From an uncultured Pelagibacteraceae bacterium (GTDB lineage Bacteria; Pseudomonadota; Alphaproteobacteria; Pelagibacterales; Pelagibacteraceae), in contig CACANV010000024.1 of NCBI GenBank assembly GCA_902533955.1, forward strand, positions 1-10,275: DNA of 10,275 nt. The letters are read 5' to 3'. The translations under genes and the position numbers were made by a program. Below the pieces are notes generated by a model. The model ran no database searches and had not been told where the DNA came from. It saw nothing but the letters and a program-made list of their open reading frames with translations. This document shows, piece by piece, positions 1 to 10,275 of this stretch. Each line of letters opens with the position of its first letter. Within the stretch, counting starts at the first letter, position 1.

Positions 1-2
1 AT

Positions 3-4195
<4,193 letters not shown>

Positions 4196-4233
4196 TTTAA
4201 CTTTTTAACAGAATTTAAAGAAATTTCTAATTA

Positions 4234-5154
4234 TTAAGCAATCGATTTAAGGTATGATTTGTCTGCAAAAGAATGGGGTAGATTTTTCCCTTTTATCTCA
4301 ATAAGTGAATAGTTTTTGTGATTACTAAAAACTTGTCTTAAAAGTTTATTAGTTAAACTGTGTCCACCATGTGAACAATTAACAGATCCGATAATTTTAT
4401 ATCCGCTCAAATATAAATCTCCCATACAATCCAAAATTTTATGGTTTACAAACTCAAGATTATTTCTCAATCCACCTTCATTTATTATAGAATCATCTTT
4501 AACAATTATTGCATTTTCTAAACTTCCACCTTTTCCAAGTCCTAATTTTTTTAAGTTTTCAATATCTTCATAAAGACAAAAAGTTCTTGAATTATAAATA
4601 TCATTTAAATCATCTTCAAAAATATTGACTTTATTTCTCTGAGTTTTGATTAAAGAATTTTTATATTTTATTTCAAAATCAATATCTAAACTTACATTCG
4701 ATTTATTAATTGAAATAAATTTTTGCTCTTCTCTATACTCAACTTTTTTTTCTATTTTTATAAGTTTAATTGGTTGGTCACTACTCTCAATACCTGCATT
4801 TTTAATCAATTCTACAAACTGTTTTGCTGATCCATCTAGAATTGGAACTTCTTGAGAATTTATTTCTACTACTGCATTGTCAATTCCTAAACCATAAAAC
4901 GCAGCCATTAAATGTTCTATAGTGGAAACTTTTACTCCATTTTCATTTACAATCGTTGTACATAACTTCGCATCGATTACATTTTTGAAATTCGGAATAA
5001 CAATATTATTTTTTTTTAAATCAGTTCTTTTAAAAATTATACCTGAATTTGGCTTTGAAGGAAAAATTTCTAATTTAACTTTATCACCTGTATGTATTCC
5101 AATTCCTTCTATAGAAATTTTTTTTGATATAGTTTTTTGAGTTAAGATTGACAT
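4234..5154 (-). CDS. lpxC: UDP-3-O-acyl-N-acetylglucosamine deacetylase LpxC
   Basis: LpxC is the zinc deacetylase that catalyses the committed step of lipid A synthesis in the cytoplasm. The 306 residues match the E. coli enzyme closely in length and numbering. Zinc ligands are H81 (in STIEHLMAA), H238 (in FVNHKILD) and D242. The catalytic base is E80, and H265 (in SHGGHS) is the general acid/stabilising residue. Other family hallmarks are GIGIHTG near the start (17-23), PILDGSA (104-110), RTFCLYEDI (190-198) and GLGKGGSLENA (205-215). Both beta-alpha-beta domains are therefore complete. The gene is preceded by a 62-base gap after ftsA, the widest in the block, and followed 38 bases later by bamD. 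ftsZ usually occupies the upstream position and is missing here. No protease-recognition tail like that of the E. coli protein can be claimed from the sequence. Confidence 0.98.
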   Translation of the reverse strand: MSILTQKTISKKISIEGIGIHTGDKVKLEIFPSKPNSGIIFKRTDLKKNNIVIPNFKNVIDAKLCTTIVNENGVKVSTIEHLMAAFYGLGIDNAVVEINSQEVPILDGSAKQFVELIKNAGIESSDQPIKLIKIEKKVEYREEQKFISINKSNVSLDIDFEIKYKNSLIKTQRNKVNIFEDDLNDIYNSRTFCLYEDIENLKKLGLGKGGSLENAIIVKDDSIINEGGLRNNLEFVNHKILDCMGDLYLSGYKIIGSVNCSHGGHSLTNKLLRQVFSNHKNYSLIEIKGKNLPHSFADKSYLKSIA

Positions 5155-5160
5155 TTGGCA

Positions 5161-5194
5161 CTTTATATAAAAGTACTCAAATTTAGATATACAA
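5161..5194 (-). promoter_or_regulatory. Weak candidate internal promoter for lpxC-bamD-ligA
   Basis: Within the 62-base ftsA-lpxC gap, the minus strand carries TTGTAT (5194-5189) as a possible -35 and TATATA (5169-5164) as a possible -10, 19 bases apart. A transcript from it would begin almost at the lpxC ATG. In DNA this AT-rich such matches arise often by chance, and the spacing is not ideal. The main support is that this is the only junction in the block with obvious room for a promoter. Confidence 0.2.
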
Positions 5195-5216
5195 TAAATG
5201 TTACAACAAAATACAA

Positions 5217-6392
5217 TTACTTCCCGAAAAAGTTGAAAAATTTTTCAAAAATACCAGGTTTTTTATTATTTTTTTTAATCATTTTAATTTCTGTTCGGCT
5301 CTGATTAAATTCAATACCAGCTTTACATATATTTAAATCTGATTCATCATAAAAAGTAATTTCTTTAAGATTAAATACATTGTCTAAATGAAACGAATTT
5401 TTATGTAAAAACTTAGAACCATTACCAACTAAAACTAATATTGAATTTGAAGTACTTTTAAAACTTTCTGAAAATTTTATATCCTTAAAAGCCAATTCAA
5501 TTATTTCTTGAATTCTTGCTAATACTACTTTTTTTAGTAAATCTACAGAAATATTTTTATTTATCAATTCTTTAACTAAAATATCATTATTATTATTTAA
5601 ATTGTTATCATAAGAAAACTCTATTTCAGATTTATTTAAAGCTTTTTTTATACTTTCAGATTCATATAAATCAATTTTTAGAACTTTTGAAATATCTTTT
5701 GTTATATGGTTGCCCCCTAAAGGTATGCTATTTAAAATTTCTAATTTATTTTTATTAAATGATGTTAGTATAGTTTTTTCCCAACCTATATCTAAAAAAG
5801 TAATAAATTCGTAATTGCTAAAAGAATTTATGTAATAGCAAGATTTAACATAACTAGTACAAAAAAAATTCAAAATTTGTAAATTGTTTTTTTTTACAAT
5901 TTTTACAATCTCATCATATTCATCTTTGGGTAATAAAATAAACTTCAATTCTAAAATAACCGAATTTAACTTTAAATTATCATTAAAGTTCATTGGAAAT
6001 TCTTTGCCATCTAAAATATTTTTTTTTGTAATTATATGAATTATTTTTTTATTAATATAATTATTTTTTATTAACTCATTTGCTTCTAAAATTATCGAGG
6101 ATTGAATATCTTTAAAAAATATCTTTTGATCAAAAGTTTTCTTTACAGATATATCTACAGAATTTATTTTTGGAGAATCATATAATACGATTATATTTTC
6201 AAGATGATTAGAAATTTTTTTTTCAGCTTCTTTAATAATAAAATTTAATATTTTTGTTTTTTCATCAACGCTATAATTTTTATTAATATCTTTTGAACAT
6301 GAATATAAAATATTTAAATCTTCTGTAAAAACTCCTAATCTAAATTTAGATTTTCCAAAATCAACAATTGCTGAATAATTTTTATTAATCAT
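5217..6392 (-). CDS. ftsA: Cell division protein FtsA, divergent
   Basis: FtsA is an actin-like ATPase that ties FtsZ filaments to the inner membrane and recruits later division proteins. The 391 residues fit the family (about 390-430). The first phosphate loop is DFGKSK (11-16), followed by a region matching the 1C subdomain. The second phosphate loop is DIGWEKT (201-207), and SIPLGGNHITKDI (222-234) matches the usual VPvGGxxiTxDI segment. The adenosine motif is VGNGS (322-326). At the extreme C-terminus, residues 380-391 (GIFEKFFNFFGK) form a short amphipathic helix typical of the FtsA membrane anchor. The phosphate-2 and adenosine loops are degenerate: W204 and E205 replace glycine positions, and N324 replaces a glycine. 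An Asn-rich stretch lies at 263-269. The start overlaps the ftsQ stop by 8 bases, indicating coupling. Identity rests on position between ftsQ and lpxC, the fold motifs and the C-terminal helix. FtsZ would normally be encoded directly downstream but is not. Confidence 0.87.
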   Translation of the reverse strand: MINKNYSAIVDFGKSKFRLGVFTEDLNILYSCSKDINKNYSVDEKTKILNFIIKEAEKKISNHLENIIVLYDSPKINSVDISVKKTFDQKIFFKDIQSSIILEANELIKNNYINKKIIHIITKKNILDGKEFPMNFNDNLKLNSVILELKFILLPKDEYDEIVKIVKKNNLQILNFFCTSYVKSCYYINSFSNYEFITFLDIGWEKTILTSFNKNKLEILNSIPLGGNHITKDISKVLKIDLYESESIKKALNKSEIEFSYDNNLNNNNDILVKELINKNISVDLLKKVVLARIQEIIELAFKDIKFSESFKSTSNSILVLVGNGSKFLHKNSFHLDNVFNLKEITFYDESDLNICKAGIEFNQSRTEIKMIKKNNKKPGIFEKFFNFFGK

Positions 6393-7074
6393 TAGTTACA
6401 ATTATTGTTTTAGGTATTCTAAGGTCTATAACTTGAGCTGAACTAAATTCATTTTTGTTAATTAAATTTTTATAAGTACTTAATGAAAATTGAATTTTTT
6501 TTGAGGGCAACATTATTAGGGTTCCATCTTTTTTTTTTAAGTCCCATCTTTTACTTTGATGATAAAAATATTCTTTTATTTGATTTAAATCAAATTTTTG
6601 TTTTTTTAAATCATCACGTAATTTTAAAAATTCAATAGTTGAAAATTTTCCAAATATCATTGGTAAATTTTCTTCTCTTTCCACCTTTGAAGCTAAAGTT
6701 AGCTTTCCATTTAAACCTAAGTAAAATTTATCGCCTTCAATAATTGTCATTCCTATAAATTTTGTTTTTTTTGCTAAAACTAAAATTTTTGAAGGTAAAA
6801 TTTTTTTTATAAAATAACTGTCTAAAAAACTAAATAATTCTAATTTTTTTTGAATTTTATTTTTATTAATTGAAAAAATATTTTTATCTATAAGAGTTTT
6901 TAACTCATTTATTAAATAATATTCCTCTTTTTGACCCAATCCCACAATATCTATATTATTTATTAAACTTAAATTTTTGATTTTATAAACAATATTAAAA
7001 TTAAAAATTGTGCTTAGAAATATTAAAATTAACAAATAAAAATATATTTTTTTTTTATTTATTGATTGACGCAT
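6385..7074 (-). CDS. ftsQ: Cell division protein FtsQ
   Basis: FtsQ is a bitopic inner-membrane protein that links early and late divisome proteins and binds FtsB/FtsL in the periplasm. A short lysine-containing cytoplasmic tail (1-10) precedes one membrane segment at about 11-30, rich in Leu, Ile and Phe. A POTRA domain follows at about 37-105, starting NNIDIVGLG and ending LVLAKKTKFIG. The beta domain has FtsQ-like pieces: YLGLNGKL (118-125), RWDLKKKDGTLIMLP (176-190) and VIDLRIP (215-221). At 229 residues it is short; E. coli FtsQ is 276, and the reduction is in the cytoplasmic tail and loops. The start overlaps the ddl end by 20 bases and the end overlaps ftsA by 8. Sequence similarity to the family is modest, so the call leans on topology and on the conserved ddl-ftsQ-ftsA order. 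Confidence 0.88.
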   Translation of the reverse strand: MRQSINKKKIYFYLLILIFLSTIFNFNIVYKIKNLSLINNIDIVGLGQKEEYYLINELKTLIDKNIFSINKNKIQKKLELFSFLDSYFIKKILPSKILVLAKKTKFIGMTIIEGDKFYLGLNGKLTLASKVEREENLPMIFGKFSTIEFLKLRDDLKKQKFDLNQIKEYFYHQSKRWDLKKKDGTLIMLPSKKIQFSLSTYKNLINKNEFSSAQVIDLRIPKTIIVTND

Positions 7075-7975
7075 CTTTAATTATCATTTCAATTAATTCT
7101 ATAAAACTTATATTGTTATATTTTGCTATTTCAGGAACTAAAGATAAAGAAGTCATTCCAGGTTGAGTATTTATTTCGAGTAAATAAAATTTATTATTAT
7201 AAAATCTAAAATCTGCTCTAGTTACACCTCTGCACTTAAGTAGATTGTGTGCTTTTAAAGCGATAGACATAACAAAATTAAATTTTTTTTTAGTAATTTT
7301 TACTGGAATTATATGCTGTGTTTTAGCTTTTGGATTATACTTTGCTTCATAATCATAAAATTTTCTTTTAGGTATAAGCTCTATTGCTCCAAGTTTTTTT
7401 TTGTTAAAAATAGCAACTTGTATTTCTCTTCCAGGAATAAATTTTTCTATTAATATTTCTCCATAATCTTTTAATTTAAATAAATTTTTAATGAAATTTT
7501 TTTTTTTACATATAAAAACATTAACACTAGATCCTTCATTCATTGGTTTTATCACAACTGGAAAGTTTAGTTTATTTTTGATCTCATTAATTATTTTTTT
7601 TTTGTCTATTTTTTTTTTAAAAATAAATTTTATATACTTTGGCGTTAAAATATTATTTTTTGTAAATAATTTTTTTGATAAATATTTATCTATTGCCAAA
7701 GATGAAGATAAAACTCCTGAATGAGTATATTTTATCTTTTCAGATTCTAAAATTGTTTGAATATAACCATCCTCTCCATATCTTCCGTGCAAAAGATTAA
7801 ATACTACTCTTGGTTTAAACTTTCTCAATTCTTTAATAAAGTTACCATCAGGTTCTTTTATTTTAATATTATATTTTTTATATTTGCTTAATTCCTTATA
7901 AACACTTTTTGCAGTTCGTAAGCTTATTTCTCTTTCGTTTGAATAGCCTCCTGCAAGAATCAATATTTTTTTCAT
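7055..7975 (-). CDS. ddl: D-alanine--D-alanine ligase
   Basis: Ddl is an ATP-grasp enzyme that joins two D-alanines for the peptidoglycan stem peptide. The 306 residues match E. coli DdlB (306), and key residues fall at nearly the same numbers. These are E14 in SNEREIS, H63 with GEDG (67-70), K97 and K143 for ATP binding, EGSS (147-150) with the active-site loop serine S150, the omega-loop FYDYEAKY (206-213), R253 and D255 in TRADFRF, and E267 and N269 in LLEINTQPGMT for magnesium. A tyrosine near the loop (Y207/Y209) rather than phenylalanine fits a D-Ala-D-Ala ligase rather than a D-Ala-D-Lac ligase. The ATG shares one base with the murB stop (TAATG), and the 3' end overlaps ftsQ by 20 bases, so translation of the three genes is probably coupled. 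The gene has several runs of about 10-11 A encoding lysines but stays in frame. Confidence 0.98.
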   Translation of the reverse strand: MKKILILAGGYSNEREISLRTAKSVYKELSKYKKYNIKIKEPDGNFIKELRKFKPRVVFNLLHGRYGEDGYIQTILESEKIKYTHSGVLSSSLAIDKYLSKKLFTKNNILTPKYIKFIFKKKIDKKKIINEIKNKLNFPVVIKPMNEGSSVNVFICKKKNFIKNLFKLKDYGEILIEKFIPGREIQVAIFNKKKLGAIELIPKRKFYDYEAKYNPKAKTQHIIPVKITKKKFNFVMSIALKAHNLLKCRGVTRADFRFYNNKFYLLEINTQPGMTSLSLVPEIAKYNNISFIELIEMIIKDASINK

Positions 7976-8883
7976 TATTCAATAATTATTATTTCAAGAT
8001 TTATTTTTACTTTGGTTTTATCGTGAACTTTTTTTCTCACGAAGTCTATTAAACTCTTCATATCTTTATACTTGGCTTCTTTTTTATTTATAAAAAAATT
8101 TGAATGTTTTTCTGAAATTTGAGCATCACCAAAATTTATTCCATTTGGAACAGATTCTTTAATTAGTTGCCAAACCTTTTTTTTTGTCTGGTCTATTGGA
8201 TTTTTAAAAGTACTACCTCCAGTTTTTAATTTTGTTGGTTGTGTTATTTCCTTTTTTTTTTTGAGTTCATCCATATATTTTTCAATATTTATTTTGCTTT
8301 TATAAGATCCTTTAAATGTTGCGCTTAAAAAAATAAAGTCTTTAGGTATATCAATACTTCTATAGTTAAAATTTATTTTGCTTGCTGGTATTGTTTTTAT
8401 TTGTCCTAAATAATCAATCATCTGAACAGAAATTAATATATCTTTAAATTCTTTGTTGAAGCAACCTGAGTTCATTCTTATTCCTCCTCCTACGGTACCT
8501 GGAATACAAGACATAAATTCTAGTCCACTTATACTATTATCTTTTGCAAATTCTGATAATTTTTTTTGAGTAGTTGCTCCACCAGCCACTACTGTATTTT
8601 TATTTAAAATTGAAATATTAGAAAATTTTCTGCCTAACTTAATTATTGCTCCTTGAAAAGTATCATCTTTAAATAAAACATTTGATCCAGCTCCCAATAT
8701 AAATATTTTTCCCCTATTTGAGTATATTTTTAAAAAATCAATTAACTCTTTTAAAGAATTTGGTTTAAAAAATATTTTTACTTTGCCACCAATATTAAAC
8801 CAATTGAATTTTTTGATTTCAAAATCAAAAAAAATATCACCATCAATTTCATTTGCATACTTTTCAATATCACTAGTTATCAT
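7975..8883 (-). CDS. murB: UDP-N-acetylenolpyruvoylglucosamine reductase MurB (short, type II)
   Basis: MurB is a cytoplasmic FAD enzyme that reduces UDP-GlcNAc-enolpyruvate to UDP-MurNAc with NADPH. FAD-binding parts include ILGAGSNVLF (62-71) and IPGTVGGGIRMNSG (127-140). Catalytic residues are R175 in NYRSI, S224 in GGSTFKNP as proton donor, and E297 in INLEIII. ISEKHSNFFIN (256-266) is another conserved block. The length of 302 and the lack of the extra loops of E. coli MurB (342 residues) place it with the short type II enzymes, as is usual in alphaproteobacteria. The ATG overlaps the murC stop by one base (TAATG), and its stop overlaps the ddl ATG in the same way. No Shine-Dalgarno sequence is visible before the start, so termination-reinitiation from murC is the likely route of translation. 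Confidence 0.98.
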   Translation of the reverse strand: MITSDIEKYANEIDGDIFFDFEIKKFNWFNIGGKVKIFFKPNSLKELIDFLKIYSNRGKIFILGAGSNVLFKDDTFQGAIIKLGRKFSNISILNKNTVVAGGATTQKKLSEFAKDNSISGLEFMSCIPGTVGGGIRMNSGCFNKEFKDILISVQMIDYLGQIKTIPASKINFNYRSIDIPKDFIFLSATFKGSYKSKINIEKYMDELKKKKEITQPTKLKTGGSTFKNPIDQTKKKVWQLIKESVPNGINFGDAQISEKHSNFFINKKEAKYKDMKSLIDFVRKKVHDKTKVKINLEIIIIE

Positions 8884-10274
8884 TAAATATTATTTTTTAA
8901 ACTTTTCATCCAATTTGAAATTGATCCAGCTCCCATTCCTATATAAATTTTTTTACCATAAGCAGTTTGTTTTAAAAATTTTTTTAAAATTTTATCATTT
9001 TGGATATTAATTAATTTTACTTTTGAATTTTTTATTATTAATCTAGCAAATGAATTATAAGAAAATCCTAACTTTAAGTTTTCACTAGCTTTATAAATTG
9101 GACATAATAAAACTGTATCTGCTTTTTTAAAACTTTTAGAAAATTCAATTTTTAGATTTTTAACTCTAGAAATTCTATGTGGTTGAAAAATACATACAAT
9201 TTCAATATTTTTATATACTTCTCTTACTCCATCTAATACTGAACTAATTTCAGTTGGATGATGAGCATAATCATCAAAAAATATAGACTCATTATGTTTA
9301 AATAAATAATTAAATCTTCTTTGAACACCTTTAAAATTTAATAAACCTTTTTTAATAATTTTATCAGATGCTCCTATTGAAAAGGCAACTGCAACTGCAG
9401 AAGCAGCATTTCTAATATTATGTAAACCTATTAGAGGAATTTTTATTTTTTTTATTATTTTTTTTTTTGCTGGAATTTTTATTTTTAAATCAAATTGAGA
9501 AAAACTTATATTTTGTATTATGTTCAAAATTTGAAAATTTGAACTTTTGCTAATTCCATAAGTATAAAAATTTTTATTTTTTATTTTTTTTAAAACTTCT
9601 TTATTATTATTATCATCGATACATACAAATGCTTTTCCTAAAGATGGCGTTTTTTCGATAAATTCTAAAAATTTTTTTTTTAAATTATTAATAGATTTAT
9701 AATAATCTAAATGTTCCGCATCTATATTTGTAACTATTGAATAAGTGTATGGAATTTTTAAGAAACTTCCATCAGATTCATCTGACTCAATTAAACACCA
9801 ATTGCTTTTACCTAATTTTGCAGAATTTCCAAAAGAGTTTAGTACTCCTCCATTTATTATTGTTGGGTCTAATTTAGCTTGAGTAAAAATACTTGAAATT
9901 AATGAAGTGGTTGTTGTTTTGCCATGCGATCCTGTAACTACAACATTTCTCATTAAAGAAACTATATGGCCTAACATTTCTCCTCTTGAATAAATAGGCA
10001 ATTTTAATTTTTTTGCTTCCTTTAATTCTAAATTATTTTTTTTAATTGCCGATGAAACAACCAAGATAGTACTTTTATTAATATTTTTTTTTTGGTGTTT
10101 TAGAAATATAGTTATTTTTTTTTCTTTTAATCTTTCAATATTTTTATTATTCGATATATCGCTGCCTTGGACTTTAAATCCTAGTTCATTCATAATTAGA
10201 GCTAGACCACTCATTCCAATACCACCTATACCAACAAAATGTATGAGCTCTGTTTTACCTAAGTTAATTTTCAT
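8883..10274 (-). CDS. murC: UDP-N-acetylmuramate--L-alanine ligase MurC
   Basis: MurC is the cytoplasmic Mur ligase that adds L-alanine to UDP-MurNAc using ATP, the first step of stem-peptide assembly. The N-terminal Rossmann-like domain begins HFVGIGGIGMSG (12-23). The central ATPase domain has the P-loop TGSHGKTTTT (114-123), ESDESDGSF (163-171) and TNIDAEHLDYY (182-192). GLHNIRNA (283-290) and QRRF (318-321) lead into the C-terminal domain with DDYAHHP (334-340), FQPHRISR (363-370) and GMGAGS (446-451). The length of 463 is normal. The ATG is one base from the right edge, so its upstream region and any ribosome binding site cannot be read; the start is supported by the usual short lead before the GxGGxGM motif. 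murG and ftsW commonly precede murC in this cluster and would lie beyond the right edge. Confidence 0.98.
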   Translation of the reverse strand: MKINLGKTELIHFVGIGGIGMSGLALIMNELGFKVQGSDISNNKNIERLKEKKITIFLKHQKKNINKSTILVVSSAIKKNNLELKEAKKLKLPIYSRGEMLGHIVSLMRNVVVTGSHGKTTTTSLISSIFTQAKLDPTIINGGVLNSFGNSAKLGKSNWCLIESDESDGSFLKIPYTYSIVTNIDAEHLDYYKSINNLKKKFLEFIEKTPSLGKAFVCIDDNNNKEVLKKIKNKNFYTYGISKSSNFQILNIIQNISFSQFDLKIKIPAKKKIIKKIKIPLIGLHNIRNAASAVAVAFSIGASDKIIKKGLLNFKGVQRRFNYLFKHNESIFFDDYAHHPTEISSVLDGVREVYKNIEIVCIFQPHRISRVKNLKIEFSKSFKKADTVLLCPIYKASENLKLGFSYNSFARLIIKNSKVKLINIQNDKILKKFLKQTAYGKKIYIGMGAGSISNWMKSLKNNI

Positions 10275-10275
10275 T

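Noticed and set aside
4219..4228. AGAAATTTCT palindrome in the lpxC-bamD gap as an operator
   Set aside because: A 10-base AT-rich palindrome is expected by chance in this composition and there is no second copy or regulator to link it to.
4646..5140. Two + strand reading frames (4646-4855, 4922-5140) opposite lpxC
   Set aside because: Both lie entirely antisense to a clear lpxC, look hydrophobic only because of the complement composition, and have no family features.
7491..7724. 77-codon hydrophobic + strand frame opposite ddl
   Set aside because: The apparent membrane segments come from T-runs complementary to poly-lysine codons of ddl.
8783..9010. 75-codon + strand frame across the murC/murB junction
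   Set aside because: Antisense to two well supported genes, with no start signal or domain.

Overview
The window is a very AT-rich, gene-dense stretch of a Gram-negative chromosome. Hand counts on a few 60-base lines gave about 13 to 28% G+C, and Lys, Asn and Ile codons dominate. Gene order and protein features point to a streamlined alphaproteobacterium, most likely of the SAR11/Pelagibacterales type. That placement is inferred from gene order, composition and compactness, with no phylogeny behind it. LpxC and BamD show that the cell has lipid A and an outer membrane.

Layout: at the left edge, on the + strand, is the 3' part of a three-domain Xaa-Pro aminopeptidase (pepP). Its reading frame is open to the window edge, so the N-terminal domain lies outside. 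It converges on, and overlaps by 9 bases, the end of a long minus-strand block that fills the rest of the window. In transcription order (right to left) this block is murC, murB, ddl, ftsQ, ftsA, lpxC, bamD, ligA. All eight genes are intact. Junctions are mostly overlaps (two TAATG junctions, then overlaps of 20 and 8 bases) or very short gaps (62, 38 and 2 bases), as expected of one operon. The 62-base ftsA-lpxC gap is the largest and the only one with obvious room for an internal promoter.

How the genes work together: MurC, MurB and Ddl make peptidoglycan precursors in the cytoplasm. FtsQ and FtsA belong to the division machinery. LpxC commits UDP-GlcNAc-derived material to lipid A. BamD helps insert outer-membrane proteins. 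LigA seals DNA nicks. This is the tail of an alphaproteobacterial dcw (division and cell wall) cluster running into envelope and DNA-repair genes.

The most notable point is an absence. ftsZ, which normally lies between ftsA and lpxC in this cluster, is missing, and the retained FtsA has degenerate nucleotide-binding motifs. recN, often found between bamD and ligA in relatives, is also missing. No mobile element, CRISPR array, RNA gene or clear terminator was seen, there is no gene-free stretch over 300 bases, and no wholly unknown system was found.
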